DNA of 64,000 nt, from the NCBI GenBank assembly GCA_022641835.1, contig CP048723.1, positions 248,001 through 312,000 on the forward strand. Reading direction: 5' to 3'. Shown in pieces: positions 27,984 to 37,338 of this stretch. How positions within the stretch are numbered: the first letter of the stretch is position 1; each line of letters begins with the position of its first letter. The translations under genes were made by a program, and so were the position numbers. The notes under the pieces were generated by a model, which worked only from the letters and a program-made list of their open reading frames with translations, was not told where the DNA came from and searched no databases. The stretch comes from Petasospora fabianii (taxonomy: Eukaryota > Ascomycota > Saccharomycetes > Phaffomycetales > Wickerhamomycetaceae).

Positions 27984-28886
27984 TCAAAAGTTCTTATCAA
28001 TCAACTCCTTAGCAAGTTTCCAGTTATCCTTCTCAGCATAATCCAAGACAATGATACCAGAACCTTTACCAAAAGCTTCATCAATCTTATTCTCAGTTAA
28101 TCCATCTGCAATCTTTGATGGCCAACAGTTTGGATCAAAGAAATTGGAACCAGAACAAAAGTTGATAAACAACTTAGCATCATTAGCATTAGTACTGTTA
28201 TGATCAACTGCACTCTTTGACAACTCTTTAATATATTCAGCCTTCTTTGAAATATCATCAACTGAAGAGATTTCACAATAATCTTGAACTTGTAATTTAC
28301 CACCATCGTGATGAGTACAGTTATACTTCCACCAAGCAGCATCAATACCAAACTCACGTTTACGATCCTCGTTCTTAACACCAAATCTTCTAAACAAGAC
28401 AACTTTACCACGAGCATCTCTTAATCTTGGAATCTCTGTACCTAAGAACCATCTGTCTTTATCCTTATTAACAAATCTGTCCCAAATACAATTACCAAAT
28501 TCATCATTGTCATTGTCCCAAGAACCATTACCTTCTTGCTTGATAGAGACAATAACAACTTCGCTCTTATGATCCTCCAAGAATTCATAAACATCCTTAA
28601 GAACATCCTTCAGATAAACATTACCAAGAAGCTTCACTGGGAAATTACCATGACAAACAATCAAATCCTTCTGATCATCATCACTTGATTTCAACACGTT
28701 CTTTGAAGTTCTAATATCAAAGAATCTAACACCATGTTTAAGTTGATCAGTTACAGATTCTCCCTGACATTGAACAGATGGTAATGCAGTATGACAAGCT
28801 GCAGAGTTATGAGTACCTGGGATTGATAATGATGAGATATAAGCATCATCATTAACATCACCCATCCAAGATTCGTAGTTGACCAT
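27984..28886 (-). CDS. Bacterial-type phosphatidylinositol-specific phospholipase C (PI-PLC X domain)
   Basis: 300 residues, a single X-type TIM barrel as in secreted bacterial PI-PLCs, which cleave phosphatidylinositol to diacylglycerol and cyclic inositol phosphate. The two catalytic histidines are visible: H26 in SIPGTHNSA and H79 in IVCHGN, aligning with H32 and H82 of the Bacillus enzyme. FFDIRTS at about 55-61 supplies the Asp/Arg of the active site. There is no Y domain, C2 or EF hand as in Plc1, and no signal peptide or membrane anchor, so the protein appears cytosolic. Related single-domain proteins occur patchily in fungi. Substrate is inferred from the fold only. Confidence 0.85.
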   Translation of the reverse strand: MVNYESWMGDVNDDAYISSLSIPGTHNSAACHTALPSVQCQGESVTDQLKHGVRFFDIRTSKNVLKSSDDDQKDLIVCHGNFPVKLLGNVYLKDVLKDVYEFLEDHKSEVVIVSIKQEGNGSWDNDNDEFGNCIWDRFVNKDKDRWFLGTEIPRLRDARGKVVLFRRFGVKNEDRKREFGIDAAWWKYNCTHHDGGKLQVQDYCEISSVDDISKKAEYIKELSKSAVDHNSTNANDAKLFINFCSGSNFFDPNCWPSKIADGLTENKIDEAFGKGSGIIVLDYAEKDNWKLAKELIDKNF

Positions 28887-29915
28887 TTTGCTTTCTTATT
28901 TGTTCAATTGGTGTCAATTGGTTCAATTGGTTTCAATTGGGCGTAAGAGGGTGTAAGAGGGTGTAGAAGGTGTAAAGAAGAAGAGACGAGCAAACCAACT
29001 GAAACGAGCATCTCGAGGTGAAACGTCCGGGCAACCTTTAATGGTTATGAGCCCTGGTCGTGTTATGAGCCCTGGTCTTTATTCTACTTCATTAATTAAC
29101 TTTAACTAACTATCATATTGTTCTATTAGTCTTTATTCTATTCGTCTATGTTCTATTAGTCTAAATAGTCAGTCTATAATGATATTCATAAGATCATGGT
29201 GTATACTGCCCGTACCTAACAGCTGGAGATGATAACTGGAGATTACTGAGTAAGTTTTACCCTGACCACAGTTGTCTTGTTCTCTGATTGGTCGCTTTCA
29301 TACAGCTTTCCCTTAGACAGTCACTAGACACTGGCAGTAATCAGAATGTATCATTATCACTGGATATCCAGTTAATCTAGATATCCAGTTAATCTATATA
29401 TCTAGATTACTAGACATCTAGATAGATATCTAGATAGATATCTAGATATAGTGAACTACAGGTCACTTCAGGTCGTATCATGGGGACCATATGACAATAG
29501 ATTAAAAGTCATACACTTTACAACAGATTAAAGGTCCATTGTAACCCACAAGATCATTATAATCTAATCTGAAAAGATCAAAACCACTTTTCCTTGGCAC
29601 TTCCCAAATAGGAAGTTAAGGTGGGGTTAAAAGATGTATACAGTAAATATATAATACTTCATAGGACTCCGCTTTTGAGTATATGAACTGATTAGAAAAA
29701 CAACTCATGTTGATATATATTGATTCTATTAATCTATTTATCGGGGATGACTCCGAGACCAAGAGTCAATTGCCAATTATGGAAGCGGGGTGTACTAGGG
29801 GGTATGTCTATGTCTATGGACTGTATGAACTATAGACCTCAGAGTTTTATATAAAGAGAGTCCGAAGGACTCTCTTTATCTTCTATCCCATCTCATAAAG
29901 AGACCAACCAACACA
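28887..29915. other. Divergent promoter PI-PLC / alcohol dehydrogenase
   Basis: 1029 bp. Four TCAATTGG copies at 28904, 28914, 28923 and 28933, spaced about one helical turn, lie in the PI-PLC leader and read CCAATTGA on its strand. Then GTGTAAGAGG repeats; two copies of GTTATGAGCCCTGGTC (about 29044 and 29062); AGATATCCAGTTAATCT and TCTAGATAGATA repeats (29365-29455); a CCACAGTT (29266-29273, complement of the Met31/32 core AACTGTGG); and a TATA-like TTTATATAAAGAGAG near 29848, followed by a GAGAGTCCGAAGGACTCTC palindrome just before the ADH leader. Confidence 0.55.
29857..29876. promoter_or_regulatory. AGAGTCC-GAA-GGACTCT palindrome in the ADH leader
   Basis: AGAGAGTCC and GGACTCTCT flank a GAA centre about 40-60 bp before the ADH ATG, directly after a TATA-like TTTATATAAAG. 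In RNA it would form a strong leader hairpin. Confidence 0.5.
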
Positions 29916-31025
29916 ATGCTCAGATCTATAACAAGAACTACTCATCACTATCCAAGACTCCTACGTACCCTCGCTACAAGTTCAATCCCAACTACCCAGA
30001 AAGCCATGGTTGTAACTGATTATGGTGGTAAGATTGAATACCAGGACATCCCAGTGCCAAAACCTGGTCCAAATGATATACTTGTCAATATCAAATACTC
30101 TGGTGTCTGTAATTCAGATTACCACATTTGGAAAGGTGATTGGATCATTCAGGCACCATTACCAGTGGTTCCAGGACATGAAGGTGCTGGTATTGTTGTT
30201 GCTAAAGGTGCAAACGTTACCAATTTTGAAATTGGTGATTATGCTGGTGTCAAATGGATCAATTCAACTTGTCAGAGTTGTGAATATTGTGAAAGTGGTT
30301 GGGAGACAGTTTGTCCTACACAGACTAACAGTGGATTCTCAGTTCCGGGGACTTTCCAACAATATACTTTGGCAAATGCCGTTCAAGCTGCTCATATCCC
30401 TAAGAATGTTGATCTTGCCGGTGTAGCACCTCTCTTATGTGCAGGTATCACCGTTTACAAAGGTCTTAAGGAGGCTAACATCAAGGCTGGTGAATGGATT
30501 GGTATCATCGGTGCAGGTGGTGGGTTAGGTTCATTAGCTGTCCAGTATGCAAAGGCACTTAACTATAAAGTTATTGGTATTGATTCATCTTCAAAGAAAG
30601 ATTATATGCAACAGAAAGGTGCTGATAAAGTTGTTTGCTTTGATGAAGTTGATAGTGTCCCAGAGGCTGCACTTGAAGCTAGTGGTGGTGGATGTCATGC
30701 CGTGATTAACGTTTCCAGTAATGCTGCTGCCTATAACGATGCTGTCAAGTATATAAGACCTGCTGGAACCGTGGTTGTTGTTGGATTACCAAAAGGTCAA
30801 GCCTTTTTACAATCAGAGATCTTGACTCATGCCCTAAGAGCTATTAACATCAAAGGTTCAGTTGTTGGTAACAGAAAAGACACTAGAGAAGCATTACAAT
30901 TCTTTGCAGATGGACAAATTGAATCACCTGTTAAAGTTGTTGGTTTGAGTCAAGTACAATCTGTGTTTGAAAAGATGGAAAGAGGTGAAATCTTTGGTCG
31001 TTATGTTGTTGATACTTCAAAGTGA
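29916..31025 (+). CDS. Zinc alcohol dehydrogenase, probably mitochondrial (Adh3-like)
   Basis: 369 residues. The first ~27 residues are basic and Ser/Thr-rich (MLRSITRTTHHYPRLLRTLATSS), a good mitochondrial presequence, so an Adh3-like matrix enzyme interconverting ethanol and acetaldehyde with NAD is likely. Catalytic zinc: C65 (GVCNSDYH), H88 (GHEGAG) and the Cys in PLLCAGIT. Structural zinc: C119, C122, C125 and C133. The cofactor loop is GAGGGLG near 197, and IGIDSS after it fits NAD preference. A CNSD in place of the usual CHTD near the zinc is a small deviation. It could also act on other short alcohols. Confidence 0.9.
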   Translation: MLRSITRTTHHYPRLLRTLATSSIPTTQKAMVVTDYGGKIEYQDIPVPKPGPNDILVNIKYSGVCNSDYHIWKGDWIIQAPLPVVPGHEGAGIVVAKGANVTNFEIGDYAGVKWINSTCQSCEYCESGWETVCPTQTNSGFSVPGTFQQYTLANAVQAAHIPKNVDLAGVAPLLCAGITVYKGLKEANIKAGEWIGIIGAGGGLGSLAVQYAKALNYKVIGIDSSSKKDYMQQKGADKVVCFDEVDSVPEAALEASGGGCHAVINVSSNAAAYNDAVKYIRPAGTVVVVGLPKGQAFLQSEILTHALRAINIKGSVVGNRKDTREALQFFADGQIESPVKVVGLSQVQSVFEKMERGEIFGRYVVDTSK

Positions 31026-31167
31026 TACATACTACTTATGCTAACAGTGATATCTTATCTTAATCAAATCATGTAATGGAATAGCCCATATAAACCAGGA
31101 GACATAGTACCAGCATGTCTCCTTTATATCTATGATATGAGGCAGTCAAGCTAGTCATAGATATGAG

Positions 31168-32805
31168 TCAAGCAAACTCAGTTTCAGATTCTGAATGTTC
31201 AATCTTAACTCTCTCTTCCCTCTTATTATCCCTAATAGTCAACACTAAGGCAATAGTGACAAAGACAATACCAGCAGATGCTAAACAGGCAATGTAGACA
31301 AACCCTTTATGGAAATAAGGTGCATCATTCTGATTAAACATCAACATTGGAGTCCATGCCGATGTAACATATGCCAATGTATTAGTAACAACAACAACAA
31401 AGTTTCTCTTCATATCATCATGATGAAGAATGTTATTGATCCATGTAAAGATAAGAGGTTGTCCCATCGTCAATGGAACACCATAGATGAAATAAGCAGC
31501 CCAATGGAGTCCTCTTGGAATGTTCCATGCAGCAACTAGAGCACAACCAAATGTAAACATACCAAACATTAGATAAAGGAATGGTGCAGTGAGTTTACCT
31601 CTATAATAGTCATTAGTGTAAGCGACAAACAATGACATTGCAATACCACCACCAGAGATAATGATTGGATAGTTGTTATAATAGTATGAATCCAACTTGA
31701 GTGTAGTCTTAATCCACAATGGGAAAGCCTGTGAAGTGGTTGGTTGACCAGAGTTGTTATAGAAAAGGAAAAGAGGTGGGAAGACCCAAATGTGCCATGT
31801 GTTAAAGAATGACTTAATCTTTGCCAAAGTGTATGGTTCACGGATGTTTAATTGAGAACCATCACGACGACGACGTTCCAATGCAACTAGTTTATCACGA
31901 CGAGAGAAGTACCAAGCGTTTGTAGTAGATGGAGTATTTGGATCAACAAAGAGTGTATAGAGTGCAACTGGGAATGAGACAGCAGCATCAATAACAAACA
32001 TCCATTGGAAAGGTTGTAAGTGCTTATGAGCCCAAGTAGAACTTAAGATAGCTTGTTGTAATGGACCTGAAGCTAACCCAGCAGCTGTACCTGCACAACC
32101 AAAGAATGCAGCTCTCTTTGTTAACTCCTTCTTAGAGTACCAAGAACCAATGAGATACTCCATACCGGGGAAATAACCAGATTCTGTTAACCCAATCAAG
32201 AATCTTAAGGCATAAAGACCATGAAGAGACTTTGGAGTGATTGTCAATAGAGTCAAGATGGCCCAACTGAGTTCTAATCCAGCAAGGTAATAACGAGCAG
32301 AGATTCTGTGTAAGATCAAATTTGAAGGGATTTGACCAATAATGTAACCAACTGTCCATAATGTAACCATCAAGTTATAATCATTACCCTTCATATCATA
32401 ATGTTCTTTCATACCATTAACATAAGCAGTTCCAATGTTATTCTGATTCAAAGTCTTGATGAAGTAACCGAGACAAGCAGAACTCAGTAAGAAGAAGTCT
32501 AACTTAAACAAGAATGAACGTTCATGTTCATGCTTATCAAGAGAATCATACAAGAAGAATCCAATCTTATACCACCAACTAGAACGTCTCTTAATCTCAG
32601 AATCATCAAGTTTAACAACAATGTCAATATATGGCTTAGTGGAGTTGAAGTCAATCTCACTAGCATCATCCGAAGATAGAGCATGAGATTCACGAGTGTC
32701 AACCACCGTGTTATCCTTGACAATATCAGAGCTACTCATTGTGTTGCCTGTGGATATAAATAGACAGTTCAATAGATCATCAAAGAAGGCGGAGATGCAT
32801 GCCAT
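31168..32805 (-). CDS. Anion:cation symporter-family permease (Seo1/Dal5/Vht1 type)
   Basis: 545 residues, about 12 membrane segments, major facilitator fold. Sequence stretches such as YVNGMKEHYDMKGNDYNLMVTLWTVGYIIGQIPSNLIL, GLTESGYFPGMEYLIGSWYSKKEL and RRDGSQLNIREPYTL are typical of the fungal ACS family. Its members import allantoate (Dal5), biotin (Vht1), pantothenate (Fen2) or, for Seo1, probably ethionine/methionine sulfoxides. I think Seo1 is closest. The ATG at 32805 is used, although the internal ATG at residue 23 (MSSSDIV) is also plausible. Several TGTGGC-type Met31/32 cores lie upstream and a monooxygenase gene follows on the same strand at 33714, hinting at sulfur-compound uptake. 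Confidence 0.85.
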   Translation of the reverse strand: MACISAFFDDLLNCLFISTGNTMSSSDIVKDNTVVDTRESHALSSDDASEIDFNSTKPYIDIVVKLDDSEIKRRSSWWYKIGFFLYDSLDKHEHERSFLFKLDFFLLSSACLGYFIKTLNQNNIGTAYVNGMKEHYDMKGNDYNLMVTLWTVGYIIGQIPSNLILHRISARYYLAGLELSWAILTLLTITPKSLHGLYALRFLIGLTESGYFPGMEYLIGSWYSKKELTKRAAFFGCAGTAAGLASGPLQQAILSSTWAHKHLQPFQWMFVIDAAVSFPVALYTLFVDPNTPSTTNAWYFSRRDKLVALERRRRDGSQLNIREPYTLAKIKSFFNTWHIWVFPPLFLFYNNSGQPTTSQAFPLWIKTTLKLDSYYYNNYPIIISGGGIAMSLFVAYTNDYYRGKLTAPFLYLMFGMFTFGCALVAAWNIPRGLHWAAYFIYGVPLTMGQPLIFTWINNILHHDDMKRNFVVVVTNTLAYVTSAWTPMLMFNQNDAPYFHKGFVYIACLASAGIVFVTIALVLTIRDNKREERVKIEHSESETEFA

Positions 32806-33713
32806 TTATACCAATGAGTATAAGCAGGGTGCTTAGCCACAACTCCGACATTGGCTGCCTTTTGACGGAAAGCCACCGTTGTCACCATTGTGACATACCG
32901 ACGTGTGGTATCATGTACTCCACTGTGTATCAATAGATGTGTCATTTTGTCTGCCTATTTAACCAAATATGGATAATGGAGCGCACTATAGTGTGGCGTT
33001 CTCCGGTGTGGTGGTTTAATGTCGGAGTCTTAGAGTAGTTTTAGCTCTATTCCTTAATAGAAGTAGTCAATTAAAGTGATAATCAGCCATCAGATGAATC
33101 CATCTATCATTATACATCAATACTATTACCTCATACGTATAAAATAGTGTAAAAAAGAACATCTTTATAGTTTTAATCACTACTCTAGACTATAGCACGC
33201 AATAGTGTTACCCGGCCTTAACTTGTCTGTCTCCACAGTTGAAAGCGGAGGCAATTCTAAGGGCCACAATTGTTAAAGCAACCATAATTGAGTCATATTT
33301 TTATAAAGTTAACATGTTATAACCCTTGCTTCCTATAGATTAGTGTTTTACACCTCCGCTAATCCTCCGCGTAGGTCGGAGTCGCAAGAGCCACAGTCGG
33401 TCTCATCCGAGAGGACGGAGCCCTTAATCCCAGTTCATCTCTTGAGGCTTAAATGGCTTTTGTGGATGTATTGTGGTGGCTAACACTTCTTTTATTGGCA
33501 TACTCGTCATCTCTATCAAAAGATGTATGGTGCTTGTCAATTTAGTTATCCTTAAGCGCATCGGATTTTGCGGAGACTTATACTATAGAGACTTAGATAC
33601 GTAGACACCCAGTTTGATAATTGAGCTGATTAATATAATGTTTTATTTTATATACTATTTGCATTTGATATTTTATTTACTCTTTTTCTTGACTCCATCT
33701 AATGATAAAGTAT
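32806..33713. other. Permease promoter with repeated Met31/32-like cores
   Basis: 908 bp. GCCACA (complement TGTGGC) at 32836-32841 and GCCACAGT at 33390-33397, CCACAGTT at 33233-33240, and GGCCACAATT near 33268. The permease is on the minus strand, so these are upstream of it by about 30-590 bp. No ORF or RNA gene is seen. Confidence 0.45.
33390..33397 (-). promoter_or_regulatory. Met31/32-like core (ACTGTGGC) upstream of permease
   Basis: ACTGTGGC on the minus strand matches the Met31/32 core CTGTGGC. It is one of several such cores between the permease and monooxygenase copy 2. Confidence 0.4.
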
Positions 33714-35252
33714 CTATGACTCCAGTGGCTTGGCTTGGGCCCTTGCAAGTTCCTCCTTATGATGATCAAGGTGTTTCTTAAACTCATCTTTATCACCGAG
33801 TTTTGGTGTCCAAGTGTACCCAAATGCTGGATGACCCTCCTGGATATGTGTATGACCCTTCTCACCAGTGAGGTTCTCCCTTAAAGTTCCTCCAGGAACA
33901 GGATAATCCTCCCACATATAACCTCTCTTCTTCAACTCAGGCAAGACAAGTTCAATCACATCATCATAAGTCTCTGGATTTGCAGGTCCTGCAAAATTGA
34001 ACCCATCAGCTCCTCCTACTTCAACATAATCAACAAGTCTTTGTACAACTTGTTCAACATTCCCAATAACCAAGTCAGAAGACCCCTTAACCGAGACATG
34101 TCTAGCCAATGTCTTCTTTGTGATAGGACCATCACCAATGATATCAGCACAGAAATGCTTTGCAATCTCACGATCTTTAACATTATCAATCTTTAACAAA
34201 TCAACATCATCATCATACTTGCTAAGATCTGTGTTCATCCATCCACCAATCATAGCTAATGCGGCTTCATGATCAGTATACTCAGCGTATCTGTTAAACT
34301 TCTCCCATGCTTTCTCTTCAGTTTCAGCAACAATAACAACCACTAACACAAGAATCTTGATACTATCCCTATCTCTTCCATATCTTTGAGATGCAATATC
34401 ATGGATCTTATCTGATTTATAACGAAGAATAGTTGGACTGTTACCATTAGAGAATGCACATTCTCCCCATTTAGCAGCAGTTTCAATACCAGATGGTGAT
34501 GTTCCAGCATGGAACAGGACAGGGATACCTTGAGGTGTAGGTGATGTATAACTTGGACCTGGGACTTTATACCATTGGCCTTCAAAGTCAATGGTACGGA
34601 TCAAGTCAGGATCAGCATATATTTTGGTCTTTGGATCTGCCTTGACGGCATCAGTACGGAATGACGAAAGAAGCAATTCCACAACAACTTGAACGTATTC
34701 ATCAGTCTTTGCATATCTTACTGTCTTTTCAGGTAATGGTTCACCATTCAACAAGTTTCTTGAAGCACTCTCCAAATATGAACTAACAATATTCCAACCA
34801 ACACGACCACCAGTCATAAAGTCCAATGTTGCTAGTTTTCTAGCCAAGAGATAAGGATGCTCAGATATAGTACTGAAAGTGATTCCAAAACCTAGGGACT
34901 TTGTAACACTTGCCATTGCAGAGATTGGAATAGCTGGATCAATCCCGGGGAATTGTGTACCTGCCTTTGCACCAAAGCTATAGTTCTTTGGACCCTTATA
35001 AACGTCATATGGTCCAAGAACATCAGCTATGAAGATTGCGTTAAACTTGGCAGCTTCAGCCTTCTTAGCCAAATTGATCCAATAGTCTAAAGTGTTGTAA
35101 TTGGTAGCAACGTCCCCTGGTAAAGTCCAAAGCCCTGCAGATTGAGTATTAACACATCCCTGTGTAAACAAGTTTAGCACTAATGGCTTCTTTGGTCTCA
35201 CAAGACGTGGCTTCTTAACAATTGGAAGAACTCTCCCTTCTCTAACGTCCAT
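33714..35252 (-). CDS. NtaA/SnaA/DszA-type FMN-dependent monooxygenase, copy 2
   Basis: 512 residues, ATG at 35252. It has the same family signatures as copy 1 (20068-21561): LNLFTQGCVNTQSAGLW, AEAAKFNAIFIADVLG, SEHPYLLARKLATLDFM, GRVGWNIVSSYLESASRN, LFHAGTSPSGIETAAKWGE and DYPVPGGTLREN. The central ~190 residues are almost identical to copy 1, while the N-terminal 30 and C-terminal 180 differ much more, which suggests gene conversion. The tail is longer and charged (HHKEELARAQAKPLES). A TGTGGC core lies 100 bp upstream and a Cbf1-like TCACGTGA 475 bp upstream. It probably needs a separate flavin reductase, not found here. Confidence 0.9.
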   Translation of the reverse strand: MDVREGRVLPIVKKPRLVRPKKPLVLNLFTQGCVNTQSAGLWTLPGDVATNYNTLDYWINLAKKAEAAKFNAIFIADVLGPYDVYKGPKNYSFGAKAGTQFPGIDPAIPISAMASVTKSLGFGITFSTISEHPYLLARKLATLDFMTGGRVGWNIVSSYLESASRNLLNGEPLPEKTVRYAKTDEYVQVVVELLLSSFRTDAVKADPKTKIYADPDLIRTIDFEGQWYKVPGPSYTSPTPQGIPVLFHAGTSPSGIETAAKWGECAFSNGNSPTILRYKSDKIHDIASQRYGRDRDSIKILVLVVVIVAETEEKAWEKFNRYAEYTDHEAALAMIGGWMNTDLSKYDDDVDLLKIDNVKDREIAKHFCADIIGDGPITKKTLARHVSVKGSSDLVIGNVEQVVQRLVDYVEVGGADGFNFAGPANPETYDDVIELVLPELKKRGYMWEDYPVPGGTLRENLTGEKGHTHIQEGHPAFGYTWTPKLGDKDEFKKHLDHHKEELARAQAKPLES

Positions 35253-35350
35253 TGTTGATGTTGTCTTAATCTCATCATAAACTCTATCAAGAATGCTTAA
35301 TTGGACGTACTGCTCACTTTAAATGGTGATCCACATACCAAGCAGAGAAG

Positions 35351-35356
35351 TGTGGC
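35351..35356 (+). promoter_or_regulatory. TGTGGC (Met31/32-like) upstream of monooxygenase copy 2
   Basis: AAGTGTGGC about 100 bp before the start codon. It shares the TGTGGC core with the perfect element upstream of copy 1. Confidence 0.4.
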
Positions 35357-35726
35357 TCATGTACTTGTTCCAAAATGGTATACAAAACGACAATTTTGCA
35401 TAAAATCCTGTGACAATAAGTGTTGAACACCGTAGATCATACCACTGTTTCTTGGGAGTATGGAGTTTACACCCTGGGGATAGTCTGTCTGAACATAGCA
35501 TGTGAATGTTGTTGAGTTGTTTAAAGAGGAGAGCGGACTTATACCAATGCCGACAATGCCCGGTAGACCAATCACACCATTGAAATAACAGGAATGTTGT
35601 TTCAATAACACTCATATATGTGATATGGATGGAGCAGGAGGATTACTAGAGCTTAAGCTCAAGTTAAAGCTTCAGAATCATCGGTCAATCTTGATTTGGG
35701 TGTATGATGTAGGTTATATATTCATA

Positions 35727-35734
35727 TCACGTGA
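35727..35734. promoter_or_regulatory. Cbf1-like TCACGTGA
   Basis: Perfect palindromic TCACGTGA between monooxygenase copy 2 and the GNAT gene. With the nearby TGTGGC it resembles the Cbf1-Met4-Met31/32 promoter layout of yeast sulfur genes. Confidence 0.45.
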
Positions 35735-36073
35735 CGCGGAATTCATACCTTTGGACTTAATCCCATATTTATAGTATTCCCCCGGGATTTTCATTACTTA
35801 ATATCTTTCATTGAGTGAACAATACACAAGAGAATCAAATAATAACCCAAATCACCCGAAATACCCAATGTGGACTCTCGAAGCGATTAGGGTGAAACTT
35901 TGGGAACCTTAGAACTTCCTGATTGGGACAACGCTGATAAGACAACCGAGACAAACTTTACTGCCTCGCGGGAATACTACTCCTTCAGTATTTATACCCC
36001 AGAGATATCCATTAAGATATTCCTTTCCTCTTACTTTGATCCAGAGACACTAGATTGACTATATTGACCAAAC

Positions 36074-36766
36074 ATGACGACGTCTCGCCAGATTATGTCT
36101 CGAGGTGCACGTACACTCGAAGATTACTATATAGAAGGTGCTACAGATGCTGTTCCTTATACAACCACTAAGGATTGGAAAAGAGCTGGTGAAGTTGTTG
36201 CTCGTGCCTTCCAGAAGAATGCATACAACTTATTTGTGACACAACATTGTTCAATTGAACAAAACATTGCAGATTTCCAACATCGTTGTCAAGAACTCGT
36301 CGAGAACAATACCCTTATTCTCGAGGCAGATGACTTCGCTGCCGTTGCCGTGTGGATCCCTCCAGAATGGGACTATTACCCTTACCCAGATCCAATTGAT
36401 CCAAATCTAAGATTTGCAGAGGATGCCTTCCACCAATGTGCTGAAAAGTTCTTCAAAGGTGGTCCGTTCTGGCACTTGACGATGCTCGCTAAGGATCCAT
36501 TAAGACCAGAAGTCAAAGGTGCAACTTCAAAAGTTATGAAACCGGTGTTGGAAGATGCCAAGAGGAGAAACATACCAGCTGCATTGGAATGTATTGATGA
36601 AAGAGCCAGGGAGATTTACGAATACTATGGGTTTAAGACCTATGAGATAATCACTGTCGGTGCCGGTAAGTGTAATCCACAAGGTTATGAAGAAGAAGGA
36701 GGCCAAGGTATCAAAGTTTATTACATGATATATAACTACGATCCTAAAGTGAATCCAGTGTTGTGA
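36074..36766 (+). CDS. GNAT-family N-acetyltransferase
   Basis: 230 residues resembling fungal GNAT proteins of unknown substrate. An N-terminal region (DWKRAGEVVARAFQKNAYNLFV) corresponds to helix 1. DFAAVAVWIPPEWDYYP near 93-109 is typical of this fungal subgroup. HLTMLAKDPLRPEVKGATSKVMKPVLEDAKRRNIPAALECIDERAREIYEYYGFK at about 137-193 covers the acetyl-CoA-binding beta4-alpha3 region and the usual final YxxxGF. The pyrophosphate-binding Q/RxxGxG/A appears degenerate (RPEVKGATSK). No signal peptide. Confidence 0.82.
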   Translation: MTTSRQIMSRGARTLEDYYIEGATDAVPYTTTKDWKRAGEVVARAFQKNAYNLFVTQHCSIEQNIADFQHRCQELVENNTLILEADDFAAVAVWIPPEWDYYPYPDPIDPNLRFAEDAFHQCAEKFFKGGPFWHLTMLAKDPLRPEVKGATSKVMKPVLEDAKRRNIPAALECIDERAREIYEYYGFKTYEIITVGAGKCNPQGYEEEGGQGIKVYYMIYNYDPKVNPVL

Positions 36767-37338
36767 AGAGAAGAGAGAAGTTACCCATTTACTACATCCA
36801 CAGTGAAATTAGGCATACAGCAGGCGATTCAATCGTTTGAGGGTTCGGTCCCAGCTGACATTCAACACTACTTGAAACAGGAGTACCTGCTCGAGTTAGT
36901 ATTGTTGTTGGCCTGTTCTTTGTCTTATTTCGGTGTTTTGTTGCATTTACTTTGTCCTTAGAAGTTCAACACAGTTTGATAGACACAACACAGGTATATA
37001 CTTAATACATGTGCAAAATCTCAACTTAGGTTATCATCATTTGCGATTGGGTTTATCGATGAAAAGGTTTGTGCTATCGAACATCAAGTAAACTACATCA
37101 CACTATGATCAAGTTATATTTACTTTTTTTAGGTAAAGGTGTCACCTAGATGCTATGTACAGGTGATCGTGAGCGTAACACCAATTACCGACTCTATATC
37201 AAGTCATGGAACAAATTAAACCCAAACCAATCCAAAGACAGACAAACAGAAACATTACAAAAAATAGGAAAAACTCATCCATACCCCATGCAGAACACCA
37301 ACAACAACCACATCTATCATCATTAATCAATCAATTAA
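36767..37338. other. Convergent 3' region GNAT / RPO41
   Basis: 572 bp between convergent genes. It has a B-box-like GGTTCGGTCC at 36842-36851 but no tRNA fold around it. Nothing else is recognised. Confidence 0.4.

Larger units (their letters stand above)
35253..36073. other. Divergent region monooxygenase 2 / GNAT
   Basis: 821 bp with the two sulfur-type motifs listed separately. Open frames on the minus strand here (35319-35615) have no family resemblance and overlap each other, so they are judged spurious. Confidence 0.45.

Noticed and set aside
35319-35615. Two overlapping 84-98 codon open frames upstream of monooxygenase 2
   Set aside because: They overlap each other in different frames, have Cys/His-rich random composition and show no family signature.
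36842-36851. GGTTCGGTCC resembling a tRNA T arm
   Set aside because: No A box or acceptor stem in the surrounding 100 bp.
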